IMG/VR virus record: IMGVR_UViG_3300021959_007110
Span: 1-57,071 of that record
Length of the DNA: 57,071 nucleotides
Strand: one strand, 5' to 3'
Source of the DNA: a virus
Part shown: positions 29,355 to 36,821 of the stretch, one piece after another
Numbering within the stretch: the first letter of the stretch is position 1
Layout of the letters: every line of letters starts with the position of its first letter
Notes under the pieces: model-generated
Told to the model about the DNA's origin: nothing
The model's database searches: none
The model's input: only the letters and a program-made list of their open reading frames with translations
Translations under genes and position numbers: made by a program

Positions 29355-29646
29355 TGTTGGAAAAGCGCTTCGCATCTTAAAGAAAAAACTACATAATGAA
29401 GGTGTTATGAAAGAAGTGCGTGATAGGCGACATTTCATTTCTAGAGGTGAAAAATCAAGGTTAGCGGCTAAAGCAGGAGCAAAACGTTGGCAGAAGAAGA
29501 GACAAGATCTAGAAAAACAGTTCATTCGCGAAGAGCGAAATATGCTGCGAAATAGCAGGAAAAATAAACGCAATGTTCAAAGACCTAACAAAGGTTCAAA
29601 TCAACAGCGAACGCAACGTTACTCTGGCAATCAGAATAAACGATAA
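29329..29646 (+). CDS. rpsU: Ribosomal protein bS21 homologue
   Basis: A 105-residue protein. Residues 1-60 follow bS21: MKIFVRNNDVGKALRILKKK, LHNEGVMKEVRDRRHFISRG, EKSRLAAKAGAKRWQKKR. bS21 sits on the 30S platform near the anti-Shine-Dalgarno sequence and helps initiation. The protein carries an extra 40-residue Arg/Asn/Gln-rich tail (RKNKRNVQRPNKGSNQQRTQ) not found in host forms, which may contact viral mRNA. Phage bS21 is known from aquatic phages and is thought to steer ribosomes to viral transcripts. Overlaps the epimerase before it and the gene after it. Confidence 0.88.
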   Translation: MKIFVRNNDVGKALRILKKKLHNEGVMKEVRDRRHFISRGEKSRLAAKAGAKRWQKKRQDLEKQFIREERNMLRNSRKNKRNVQRPNKGSNQQRTQRYSGNQNKR

Positions 29647-29878
29647 TCATGTTCATAATTTAGTTTTTACTATTCAAACTTTTACCCATTTAATGAGAAA
29701 AGATATAAATAGTTGGTATGGCCCCATACATTCAAGAAATTGGTATCTACAAAAGTTTTCAGATCGTGTTAAACTATTCTCAGAATCTTATGAGTACATC
29801 TATAGATTTACACTAGAAGAGTGGAATACAGTAGTACAACAATATATAGCAGCTTTGCGTAAAAACAATCTTGCATAG
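29573..29878 (+). CDS. Hypothetical protein, 101 aa
   Basis: Starts inside the bS21 tail (74-base overlap, other frame), with AGGAAAAAT about 12 bases before the ATG. Landmarks: KVQINSERNVTLAIRINDNH, VFTIQTFTHLMRKDINSWYG, EYIYRFTLEEWNTVVQQYIA. The overlap with bS21 suggests translational coupling. Not recognised. Confidence 0.55.
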   Translation: MFKDLTKVQINSERNVTLAIRINDNHVHNLVFTIQTFTHLMRKDINSWYGPIHSRNWYLQKFSDRVKLFSESYEYIYRFTLEEWNTVVQQYIAALRKNNLA

Positions 29879-29900
29879 TCCTAAGTAGTTTTATTATAAT
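29871..29900 (+). promoter_or_regulatory. Internal rightward promoter
   Basis: TTGCAT, 18 bases, TATAAT, then a short leader with AAGGAGG. It would drive the genes from 29924 through the tmRNA. Confidence 0.65.
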
Positions 29901-29923
29901 ACTTTATAAATAAGGAGGATTAT

Positions 29924-30172
29924 ATGAAAGCTTACAAAGGCACATTTAAAAAGAAAAATGGTGAGTCTCGTGATATGGTTTTTGCAAGACTATATGATTT
30001 ACCAGAGAAGTTCCTTGATGAAAAAGTACAAGGAGCAGGTTCTGAGCAAAAATATCCAGAAGGTATGGAACTCGTTTGGGATCTAGAAGCAGATAATTTT
30101 AGAATTTTTAATTGGAAATCTGTAGATAACGACCCGAAAGAATTTGATATTGACGAAACTCTTTTTAGATAA
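29924..30172 (+). CDS. Small conserved phage protein, 82 aa
   Basis: Strong ribosome binding site AAGGAGG. MKAYKGTFKKKNGESRDMVF, ARLYDLPEKFLDEKVQGAGS, YPEGMELVWDLEADNFRIFN. The YKGTFKKK.GE.R.M.F.RL.DLP block is one I recall from short phage proteins. Mixed alpha/beta, acidic end. First gene of a promoter-led unit before the tmRNA. Function unknown. Confidence 0.6.
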   Translation: MKAYKGTFKKKNGESRDMVFARLYDLPEKFLDEKVQGAGSEQKYPEGMELVWDLEADNFRIFNWKSVDNDPKEFDIDETLFR

Positions 30173-30242
30173 TGAACCTTTTATTCTTGTAGAAACAGAA
30201 ATTATAAATTTTGAAGAACTTAAAGCAGGTAATATTAATTTA

Positions 30243-30461
30243 ATGTACTACATTATTGAAATACATAATACAGAAAATGATGAAATAGGAGTAGTGACAG
30301 AAGAGATTGATGGTGAACAGACTATCAAAAAATTTGATACCTGGTCTAAAGCAAAGGCTATGTCTGGAACACTAAATAGAGATACCCCTGAAAATCTCTC
30401 TACTCACATAGTAACCATTAATGAAACTGCTACAAAAGATAAAGAAGTGGATAACGATTGA
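30243..30461 (+). CDS. Hypothetical protein, 72 aa
   Basis: ATG at 30243 gives MYYIIEIHNTENDEIGVVTE and a body rich in Glu, Ile and Thr (DGEQTIKKFDTWSKAKAMSG). A longer frame starts with TTG at 30144 inside the upstream gene; the ATG is favoured but AGG is far upstream. Not recognised. Overlaps the membrane protein gene by 41 bases. Confidence 0.5.
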   Translation: MYYIIEIHNTENDEIGVVTEEIDGEQTIKKFDTWSKAKAMSGTLNRDTPENLSTHIVTINETATKDKEVDND

Positions 30462-30807
30462 CCATTGTGTTGATCTTGTCGTTGATATATTATTAATTAT
30501 ATGGGAAGTTATCAGTAGTCCAATACTTATAGCTATGCGTCTTATAAGACACTTTGTAGGTGAGTGGTTTACTGAAAAAATTAAAGCATGTGTGCGTTGG
30601 ATAGTACATTGGTTTGCTCATAAACGTGCAGTTAGACTTGAAAAGGGACATGGAATATTCCGTACCTATTGGTACCTAATACTGCCGAGTCCTTTTATTA
30701 TTATCGCAATTTGGATGATTACAATGGTCAGCATTGGTATAGGGCAAGGTTATAATGAACTTAAAACAACTAAACCAGACAGCACATTGTTACAAATTTT
30801 TGAATAG
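30421..30807 (+). CDS. Membrane protein, 128 aa
   Basis: Begins MKLLQKIKKWITIDHCVDLV and has a hydrophobic stretch at residues 17-42, a Trp/Arg/His-rich amphipathic middle (CVRWIVHWFAHKRAVRLEKG), and a second membrane segment at 86-111 (YLILPSPFIIIAIWMITMVS). The stop TAG at 30805-30807 borders directly on the tmRNA acceptor piece. Possibly a receptor-blocking or holin-like protein; no family. Confidence 0.6.
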   Translation: MKLLQKIKKWITIDHCVDLVVDILLIIWEVISSPILIAMRLIRHFVGEWFTEKIKACVRWIVHWFAHKRAVRLEKGHGIFRTYWYLILPSPFIIIAIWMITMVSIGIGQGYNELKTTKPDSTLLQIFE

Positions 30808-31150
30808 AACTAGTGCTTCGTTTGAGGAGTAGTAAAATAGACGGGCTGGACTCGGGGGCAGTACCCGACGCCTCCACCATAAACACTTGGAGTAGAAAAT
30901 GGATGAAGTAGTAACTTATTTGCTATTGAGATTTGTACAATATGGATTAATAGCATTGTCAATTGGATCATTGCTTGAAGTGTTTATGATGGGGGCGAAC
31001 TAGGATCGACAGACGTAATAAAAACAATGCCGAGAAGCAGGTGCGCAAGCGACCTCAACCGCAAGAAAACAAACAATTGCAAATGATAATTTCGCAATCG
31101 AGGATTACCGCATAGCGGCATAATCTCACGGGGTATGGTTCCACCTAGCA
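30808..31150 (+). ncRNA. ssrA: Circularly permuted tmRNA (two-piece type)
   Basis: The 3' acceptor piece comes first (about 30808-30879): GACGGGCUGGACUCGGGGGC, T-stem UCGGG/CCCGA, CGCCUCC, A, CCA. The 5' piece starts at 30991: GGGGGCGAAC then GGAUCGAC, and GGGGGCG pairs with CGCCUCC (seven pairs, one G-U). Then AUGCCGAG and a PK1-like hairpin (AGGU...ACCU), and the tag ORF at 31079-31123: A-N-D-N-F-A-I-E-D-Y-R-I-A-A-stop. The 111-nt spacer is framed by TAAACACTT and AAGTGTTTA, which lengthen the acceptor stem in the precursor. Permuted genes of this kind are the norm in alphaproteobacteria. The outer ends of both pieces are estimates. Confidence 0.88.
30899..31003 (+). CDS. Small membrane protein encoded in the tmRNA spacer, 34 aa
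   Basis: ATG at 30899 with GGAG seven bases upstream. MDEVVTYLLLRFVQYGLIAL then SIGSLLEVFMMGAN: acidic start and one membrane helix. It lies in the 111-nt region removed when the tmRNA precursor is cut, and its last codons and stop (TAG 31001-31003) fall in the first 13 nt of the mature 5' piece. RNA processing would destroy this ORF, so it can only be made from unprocessed precursor. Could be a chance frame, but the ribosome binding site and composition argue for a gene. Confidence 0.45.
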   Translation: MDEVVTYLLLRFVQYGLIALSIGSLLEVFMMGAN

Positions 31151-31185
31151 ACAGAAAGGGCCTTTACAACTCTTATGAGGTTTTA

Positions 31186-32328
31186 ATGTTTAATTTTAAT
31201 ACAACTCCCCGTCTCGTAATCGGCGAAAACAGATTACAGTTCTTAGGCAGAATCCTGTCTGACCTCAATGTTAGAAATCCCTTAATCGTAACTGGACCAA
31301 ACTTAGTAAAAACAGATATTGTTATTGAAGCACAGAAATGGTCTTGGGCAGAACACGTATTTTACGATTTAGTACAAGACCCAACTACTCAAAATGTATT
31401 AGATTGTGTTGAGTATGGAGTAAGTAAAGAGGTAGATGGCGTTATAGGTATCGGAGGTGGATCATCTCTTGACGTAGCAAAAGTTGCTGCTGTTCTCTTA
31501 AAACAAGAAACCTCACTTGATAATATCTGGGGTGTTGACAACATCTATAGTTCAAGATTACCTTTAGTTCTTATACCTACTACAGCTGGTTCAGGATCAG
31601 AGGTAACACCTGTCTCAATTATTACTACAGGTGAGACAACAAAAATGGGAATTGTCTCTCATAAAATCATTCCTGATGCCGCAATTTTAGATCCTCTCCT
31701 TACAGTCTCGTGTGGTCCTCGGCTTACAGCGTATAGCGCAATTGATGCAATGGTTCATGCTATTGAGTCTTTTACTTCCACAAATCTTAATAATAATCCG
31801 TACTCAAAAATGTTAGCGCTCGAAGCATGTCGTTGGTTAGGTAAATCAACAAAAACTGCTATTTTAGAGCCAGAGAATATTGAGGCAAGAGCTAATGTAC
31901 AATATGGCGCAATGTTAGCTGGGCAGGCTTTTGGTAACTCACCAGTCGCAGCTGTACATGCTCTTGCGTACCCTCTTGGTGGACATTTTAAACTACCACA
32001 TGGTTTAACAAATACCTTGGTTCTTCCTGGTGTTTTATCATATAATCAAGAAGTTACAGATTATTCTTCTTTAGCTTTAGCCCTATTCCCTCATGATGCA
32101 GGAGAGATTAACTACTACAAAAGTGATGTTGTTGAAATTATGTGTAGAAATATCAAAGAACTAGCAGAATTAGCTGACATCAATACACAAATGAGTTACT
32201 ACGGAATTACTAGTAAGGATATCCCGGCTCTAGCAAAAGAAGCAATGAAACAAGCAAGGCTTTTGGTTAATAACCCAAGAGAAATTACACAAGAAATAGC
32301 TGAAGATATTTATCAGAAAGTTTTATGA
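31186..32328 (+). CDS. Iron-containing (group III) alcohol dehydrogenase
   Basis: Start MFNFNTTPRLVIGENRLQFL (31186) has TGAGG before it; 380 residues. VIGIGGGSSLDVAKVAAVLL is the NAD(P) loop, LVLIPTTAGSGSEVTPVSII follows, the metal ligands lie in YSAIDAMVHAIESF (D, H) and AAVHALAYPLGGHFKLPHGL (H, H). Group III enzymes reduce aldehydes or oxidise alcohols. In front of a hexapeptide acyltransferase and glycosyltransferase, it probably acts on a glycan precursor such as an aldehyde sugar or polyol. Directly follows the tmRNA. Confidence 0.9.
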   Translation: MFNFNTTPRLVIGENRLQFLGRILSDLNVRNPLIVTGPNLVKTDIVIEAQKWSWAEHVFYDLVQDPTTQNVLDCVEYGVSKEVDGVIGIGGGSSLDVAKVAAVLLKQETSLDNIWGVDNIYSSRLPLVLIPTTAGSGSEVTPVSIITTGETTKMGIVSHKIIPDAAILDPLLTVSCGPRLTAYSAIDAMVHAIESFTSTNLNNNPYSKMLALEACRWLGKSTKTAILEPENIEARANVQYGAMLAGQAFGNSPVAAVHALAYPLGGHFKLPHGLTNTLVLPGVLSYNQEVTDYSSLALALFPHDAGEINYYKSDVVEIMCRNIKELAELADINTQMSYYGITSKDIPALAKEAMKQARLLVNNPREITQEIAEDIYQKVL

Positions 32329-32957
32329 TGTATAAAACATATATACTAGGTAATGGTGGTTATGCCCAAGAATGCTTTGAGCAATTTGTACTAGGCAGAG
32401 TTATAGAAGATTTTGGAGGATTTATTATCTTAAAGGAAGGTAAAGCAGTCCTTATTAACGACGAAGGTATTAATAATTTTACTTATCCTAAAGAATCTGC
32501 ATTCGTTCTAGGGACTGGTCACCGTAAGTGGCGTAAAGTATTCTTAGAACATTTATTTGGTTATTATGATCAGAATATTAATCATTTTCCAAACATGGTA
32601 GCTAATGAAGCACACTTATCACAAACTTCTATCCTAGGTATAGGTAATGTGCTTAATTGCTTTGCTATGACAAATGCAAATGCTTCTCTAGGTGATTTTA
32701 ATCTTTTAAATTGCTATGCTTCAGTACATCATGACGTTAAAATGGGAAGTCATAATATTTTTACTACGTATGCTACTATCCTAGGATACTGTAACGTAGG
32801 AGATGATAATTGGTTAGGTAATGCAGTCACTGTTACTTCTAACACTAATATTGGTGACGATAACACTCTCAGTTCTGGAGAACATTTATTTGAAGATATG
32901 AGTACTCGTCAGTTCTTTAAACACGGTATCATCACGGAGAAACCAAAAAAACAATGA
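32325..32957 (+). CDS. Left-handed beta-helix acyltransferase (PglD-like)
   Basis: A 210-residue protein. The N-terminal Rossmann-like part MMYKTYILGNGGYAQECFEQ resembles PglD/NeuD sugar O- or N-acetyltransferases. Hexapeptide repeats start near residue 100: LGIGNVLNCFAMTNANASLG, then VKMGSHNIFTTYATILGYCN, VGDDNWLGNAVTV, IGDDNTLSSG. The usual catalytic His is plausible at VHHDV. Transfers acetyl (or other acyl) from CoA to an amino-sugar. Fits with the aminotransferases here. Confidence 0.82.
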   Translation: MMYKTYILGNGGYAQECFEQFVLGRVIEDFGGFIILKEGKAVLINDEGINNFTYPKESAFVLGTGHRKWRKVFLEHLFGYYDQNINHFPNMVANEAHLSQTSILGIGNVLNCFAMTNANASLGDFNLLNCYASVHHDVKMGSHNIFTTYATILGYCNVGDDNWLGNAVTVTSNTNIGDDNTLSSGEHLFEDMSTRQFFKHGIITEKPKKQ

Positions 32958-33724
32958 TTATTTTCTTTAGAAGTTGTGAAGCAAATTTAAAAGCAGGGTC
33001 TCTTGGTGATGAAGTTACCGGTGACGGTATTCGGTGGGACGGAAAACACAAGTTAGAAATTATTAGAAAGTGTTATATGTCTATTCAGCATAGTCTCGAT
33101 GAACGTGATTTAATTGTAGTAATTGATGATAGAACTACTCCAGAAACACTTGATTGGATGAGAAACAATACCAGCGCCCAGTTTAGGGTACATCCTATAA
33201 CACCGTTACCAGAACTAAGGGCCAAAGATCCTTATCCTAATTATCACCCTGTTATGGCTAACTCCTGTCCAGAACTAATGGAACATCTTGTTGCCGTTGC
33301 AGAATCAAATCCTGATGAAATTATTTATATATGTGAAGATGACTATCTACATCTTTCTCACGCTATACCTGCTCTAAAAGCTTTATTTGACACAGGTTAC
33401 AACGGCTTTTATGCCCCACAAGATTATCCAGATAGGTATACTCTAGATTCTAGCAGAATTTGCGAGGTTCATATGGGACCGTATGGGCATCTTAGATCTA
33501 TCCCTAGCGCGACTTTAACAGTCGCGGCTAAAGGTTCTACGTGGCTACAATATAAGTATGAGCTACTACGGGCGGGAGCTTTTGCAGATGATACTTGGAC
33601 ATGGAAAGCCTTTAAACAAGTTGGGTGCTTATGCCCAATCCCAGGACACTCTACCCATTTACAAGAAGGATGTCTTACTCCTGTTGTAAATTGGAAGTCA
33701 CTTTACGAGTCTGTTAACATATGA
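32954..33724 (+). CDS. Glycosyltransferase (GT-A-like), 256 aa
   Basis: Landmarks: MIIFFRSCEANLKAGSLGDE, VVIDDRTTPETLDWMRNN (nucleotide-binding region), IIYICEDDYLHLSHAIPALK with the DD (DxD-like) metal motif near residue 118, and VGCLCPIPGHSTHLQEGCLT at the C-terminus (H.TH motif common to this phage group). Donor and acceptor unknown. ATG overlaps the acyltransferase stop. Confidence 0.7.
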   Translation: MIIFFRSCEANLKAGSLGDEVTGDGIRWDGKHKLEIIRKCYMSIQHSLDERDLIVVIDDRTTPETLDWMRNNTSAQFRVHPITPLPELRAKDPYPNYHPVMANSCPELMEHLVAVAESNPDEIIYICEDDYLHLSHAIPALKALFDTGYNGFYAPQDYPDRYTLDSSRICEVHMGPYGHLRSIPSATLTVAAKGSTWLQYKYELLRAGAFADDTWTWKAFKQVGCLCPIPGHSTHLQEGCLTPVVNWKSLYESVNI

Positions 33725-34698
33725 CTTTTATTCTCAAAAAATATCTCGATATAGACTTATTCCAAAAATACTTAATTCCTGCACAAGAAAGTAATCAATT
33801 TTCTAATTATGGAAACGCTGTAAAAATGCTGGAAGAGAGAGCACGTGAAATGCTTAAGATTGATGATTCTAAGGCAGTTATTGCGACCTCTAGCGGCTCG
33901 TCAGCTATCTCTGGTATTATTTACGCTATTGACAGAAAAGCAGGAGAGGGATCAAAAGTAGCTACACAATCTTTTACTTTTCCTTCTAACGTGCAGGGAG
34001 GAGCCATAGGGTCATTACCTGTAGATTTTGATGTTTCTTTGAATATTGATGTAACTAATCCTCACTTAATTGAATATTCTGACTTAGTTATTGTAACTAA
34101 TTGTTTTGGTCATTTACAAGATATTGATCTTATCTTACAAACACTAAGCGACAAAAATGTAGTATTTGATAATGCTGCAAGTCCTTATTCATTTTGGAAG
34201 GGTACTAACAGTTGTAATTTAGGGATCGCTTCTTACATTTCTTTACACCATACAAAACCAATTGGGTTTGGAGAAGGTGGCTTAATTATTATAGATAAAA
34301 AATACGAAAAATATGCAAGGGCAAGTATTAATTTTGGTCTTATGGATGACGAACCTATTAATGACAGGGGAGGGAACTTTAAAATGAGTGAGGTTTCAGC
34401 AGCTGCAATTCTTCAATGGTGGGATCAGTTTAATATAGATGATCTACAACAAAAATACTTAGATAATTATTACAATAAAAGATATGAATTTGGGCAGGTA
34501 GAAGGAGATCTTTATCCTCACAGAGCAGATGAAGATGACATATTTTTTCCAAATTGTTTTCCCTTTATTCATCAGGAACCAATGACGGCGGCAAATGATG
34601 AGTTTGAGAGAAAATACTATAAACCAGTATCCTCTCAACCAGTTACAGATGCTTTGTATGATAGAATAGTATGCTATGGAATAAGTCCTAATGATTAA
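33721..34698 (+). CDS. DegT-family aminotransferase, second divergent copy
   Basis: A 325-residue protein. NQFSNYGNAVKMLEERAREM, VIATSSGSSAISGIIYAID, KVATQSFTFPSNVQGGAIGS, LVIVTNCFGHLQDIDLIL, VVFDNAASPYSFWKG and SLHHTKPIGFGEGGLIIIDK, with the PLP Lys in HHTKPIG. Shorter than the copy at 27331 and only distantly related to it, so it likely acts on a different keto-sugar. Overlaps the dehydratase by eight bases. Confidence 0.82.
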   Translation: MTFILKKYLDIDLFQKYLIPAQESNQFSNYGNAVKMLEERAREMLKIDDSKAVIATSSGSSAISGIIYAIDRKAGEGSKVATQSFTFPSNVQGGAIGSLPVDFDVSLNIDVTNPHLIEYSDLVIVTNCFGHLQDIDLILQTLSDKNVVFDNAASPYSFWKGTNSCNLGIASYISLHHTKPIGFGEGGLIIIDKKYEKYARASINFGLMDDEPINDRGGNFKMSEVSAAAILQWWDQFNIDDLQQKYLDNYYNKRYEFGQVEGDLYPHRADEDDIFFPNCFPFIHQEPMTAANDEFERKYYKPVSSQPVTDALYDRIVCYGISPND

Positions 34699-35662
34699 GA
34701 TTGCGGTAGTCACTGGTTGTGCAAGTTTTTTAGGTACTACTTTTACAGCAAAACTTCTAGAAGAAGGGTGGTACGTATACGGTATAGATAAGCTGACTTA
34801 TGTTGCAAATGATAATATTGTAGAAGAATTACAGAATAACTATTCAAAATTTAGATTAATTGTTGAAGATATATGTGAGATCAAGTGGTTACCGGAGTGT
34901 GATGTAATATTTAATTTTGCTGCGGAGTCTGATGTTGATAACGGGAATAAAAATTGTAAAAACTTTATACGCTCTAATATTGATGGAGTGAGAAATTTAT
35001 TAGAAATAGTCAATTCTAGGATTGTTACAAAAGCTAATAAACCTCTCTTCTTTCAAATTTCTACGGACGAAGTTTATGGTGATTTAATAAGTGGAGTATT
35101 TGATGAAAATTCTGCTCTTAATCCTTCAAATCCTTATGCGGCAACTAAAGCCGCCGCTGATTTACTGATTAAAACTTGGGCTAGAACACACGGATTAGAG
35201 TATATTATTGCTAGACCTTCTAATAACTTTGGGCCTAATCAATATCCTGAAAAGCTTATTCCTCTAGCGGTTAAACAATTATCAAGAGGCAATAAAATTA
35301 AACTACACAATCAAGGAAAACCTATTAGAACATGGACTCATTCAGAAGATACAGCCAATGCTTGTTTATTACTTTATGAAAACGCAGAGAGAAATAAGGT
35401 TTATAATATATCATCTGAGTATGAACAGTCCAACTTTGATACTGTTAAAAAAATTATTAATTCATACTTTTTAGGTACTATTAAAAGAGAAGTACCTGAT
35501 GTCGAAAAACACATAGATTTTTCACACAATAGGCCTGGACAAGATGTTAGGTACGCAATATCTTGTAACCCCTTAAGAAACTTACAATGGCGACCAGATA
35601 AAGTTTTTGATATTGAGATAATTAAACTAGTAGAAAATTATAAAAAAGGATTTATATGGTAA
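34691..35662 (+). CDS. dTDP-glucose 4,6-dehydratase-like SDR (RmlB family)
   Basis: A 323-residue protein. MIKIAVVTGCASFLGTTFTA is the NAD loop; FNFAAESDVDNGNKNCKNFI, FQISTDEVYGDLISGVFDE (the T-D-E catalytic motif of RmlB-type dehydratases), NPYAATKAAADLLIKTWAR (YxxxK) and ARPSNNFGPNQYPEKLIPLA are all typical. It would make a 4-keto-6-deoxy nucleotide sugar, the usual substrate of DegT aminotransferases, one of which lies directly before it. Confidence 0.88.
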   Translation: MIKIAVVTGCASFLGTTFTAKLLEEGWYVYGIDKLTYVANDNIVEELQNNYSKFRLIVEDICEIKWLPECDVIFNFAAESDVDNGNKNCKNFIRSNIDGVRNLLEIVNSRIVTKANKPLFFQISTDEVYGDLISGVFDENSALNPSNPYAATKAAADLLIKTWARTHGLEYIIARPSNNFGPNQYPEKLIPLAVKQLSRGNKIKLHNQGKPIRTWTHSEDTANACLLLYENAERNKVYNISSEYEQSNFDTVKKIINSYFLGTIKREVPDVEKHIDFSHNRPGQDVRYAISCNPLRNLQWRPDKVFDIEIIKLVENYKKGFIW

Positions 35663-36663
35663 TGAGAGTATATATTACAGGAATAGGCGGTTTATTAGGA
35701 AGCTGTTTAGCAAAATATTTAATAGGACAAGGTCACCACGTAGGTGGGATTGATAATATGATAGGGGGCGTAGAAGGTAACGTACCTGATGGAGTAGATT
35801 TTACACACGGTAATATCACCGACACAAAGCTAATGAAAGAATTAACCGAAGGATATGAAGTAATATTTCATGCAGCAGCTTTACCTTACGAAGGCTTAAG
35901 TGTTTTTGCTCCTGCTATAGTTACGGAATCTATAGTTTACGGAACAGTGTCAGTTGCTTCTGCGGCTATACATAATAATGTTAGATTACTAATAAATTGT
36001 TCATCTATGGCAAGATATGGAGATCAAATACCTCCTTTTACAGAAGATATGCCGGTAAATCCAGTAGATCCTTATGGATTAGCTAAAATTCAGGCAGAAC
36101 AACATCTTGAAATGTTAAAAAATATACATGAGTTAAACTATGTCACAGTAGTTCCTCATAATGTAATTGGAGTAGGGCAACGATATTTTGATCCTTTTAG
36201 AAACGTAGTCGGAATCATGATTAATCGTTGTTTACAAGGTAAGCCTATAGTGATATATGGCGACGGGGAACAACAAAGATCGTTTTCAAATGTAACAGAT
36301 TGTATTATGGCAGTATATAAAATTATACAATCAGATAGAGATATTTGTGGGCAGGTGTATAATATCGGTCCTGATGATAATGAGATATCTATCAAACAAT
36401 TAGCATATAAGGTAGGTCATCACTGTGAAAGATATCCGTCACTAGAACATTTTCCTGATAGACCGCAAGAAGTAAAAAATGCGTATTGTTCTTCTAATAA
36501 AATCAGAAGAGAATTTAATTACAATGCCTCCATAAAAATGGATCAAACTATCAAGGAGATGGTAGACTGGATTAAACCCCAAGTAAAAGACTTTGAATAT
36601 CATTTAGACTTAGAGTTTATTACAGATAAAACTCCAAAAACTTGGACAGATAGGTTAATTTAA
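35656..36663 (+). CDS. NAD-dependent epimerase (GalE/WcaG-like SDR)
   Basis: A 335-residue protein. MVMRVYITGIGGLLGSCLAK (GxGGLLG), FHAAALPYEGLSVFAPA, LLINCSSMARYGDQIPPFTE, PVDPYGLAKIQAEQHL (YGLAK = YxxxK), VTVVPHNVIGVGQRYFDPF and IYGDGEQQRSFSNVTDCI. This last block marks UDP-sugar epimerases. Changes a nucleotide-sugar's stereochemistry. Third SDR of the operon; first codons overlap the dehydratase stop. Confidence 0.86.
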   Translation: MVMRVYITGIGGLLGSCLAKYLIGQGHHVGGIDNMIGGVEGNVPDGVDFTHGNITDTKLMKELTEGYEVIFHAAALPYEGLSVFAPAIVTESIVYGTVSVASAAIHNNVRLLINCSSMARYGDQIPPFTEDMPVNPVDPYGLAKIQAEQHLEMLKNIHELNYVTVVPHNVIGVGQRYFDPFRNVVGIMINRCLQGKPIVIYGDGEQQRSFSNVTDCIMAVYKIIQSDRDICGQVYNIGPDDNEISIKQLAYKVGHHCERYPSLEHFPDRPQEVKNAYCSSNKIRREFNYNASIKMDQTIKEMVDWIKPQVKDFEYHLDLEFITDKTPKTWTDRLI

Positions 36664-36821
36664 TGTTGAGTAGTGCTGATTGGGCGATATTAGTAATATT
36701 TAGAAAAGAATTAGAGGCGTTGAAGGCGCTCTATATCTACCCAAGAGCAGACATACAAACAGTTATAATATATATGGAAAAAAGAATAAAAGATATAGAA
36801 ATGAAACAAAATGACAGTTAA
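36663..36821 (+). CDS. Small helical protein, 52 aa
   Basis: Begins MLSSADWAILVIFRKELEAL and continues KALYIYPRADIQTVIIYMEK then RIKDIEMKQNDS. ATG touches the upstream stop (TAATG) and the stop overlaps the next ATG by 11 bases. Mostly one amphipathic helix. Not recognised; the tight junctions support translation. Confidence 0.6.
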   Translation: MLSSADWAILVIFRKELEALKALYIYPRADIQTVIIYMEKRIKDIEMKQNDS

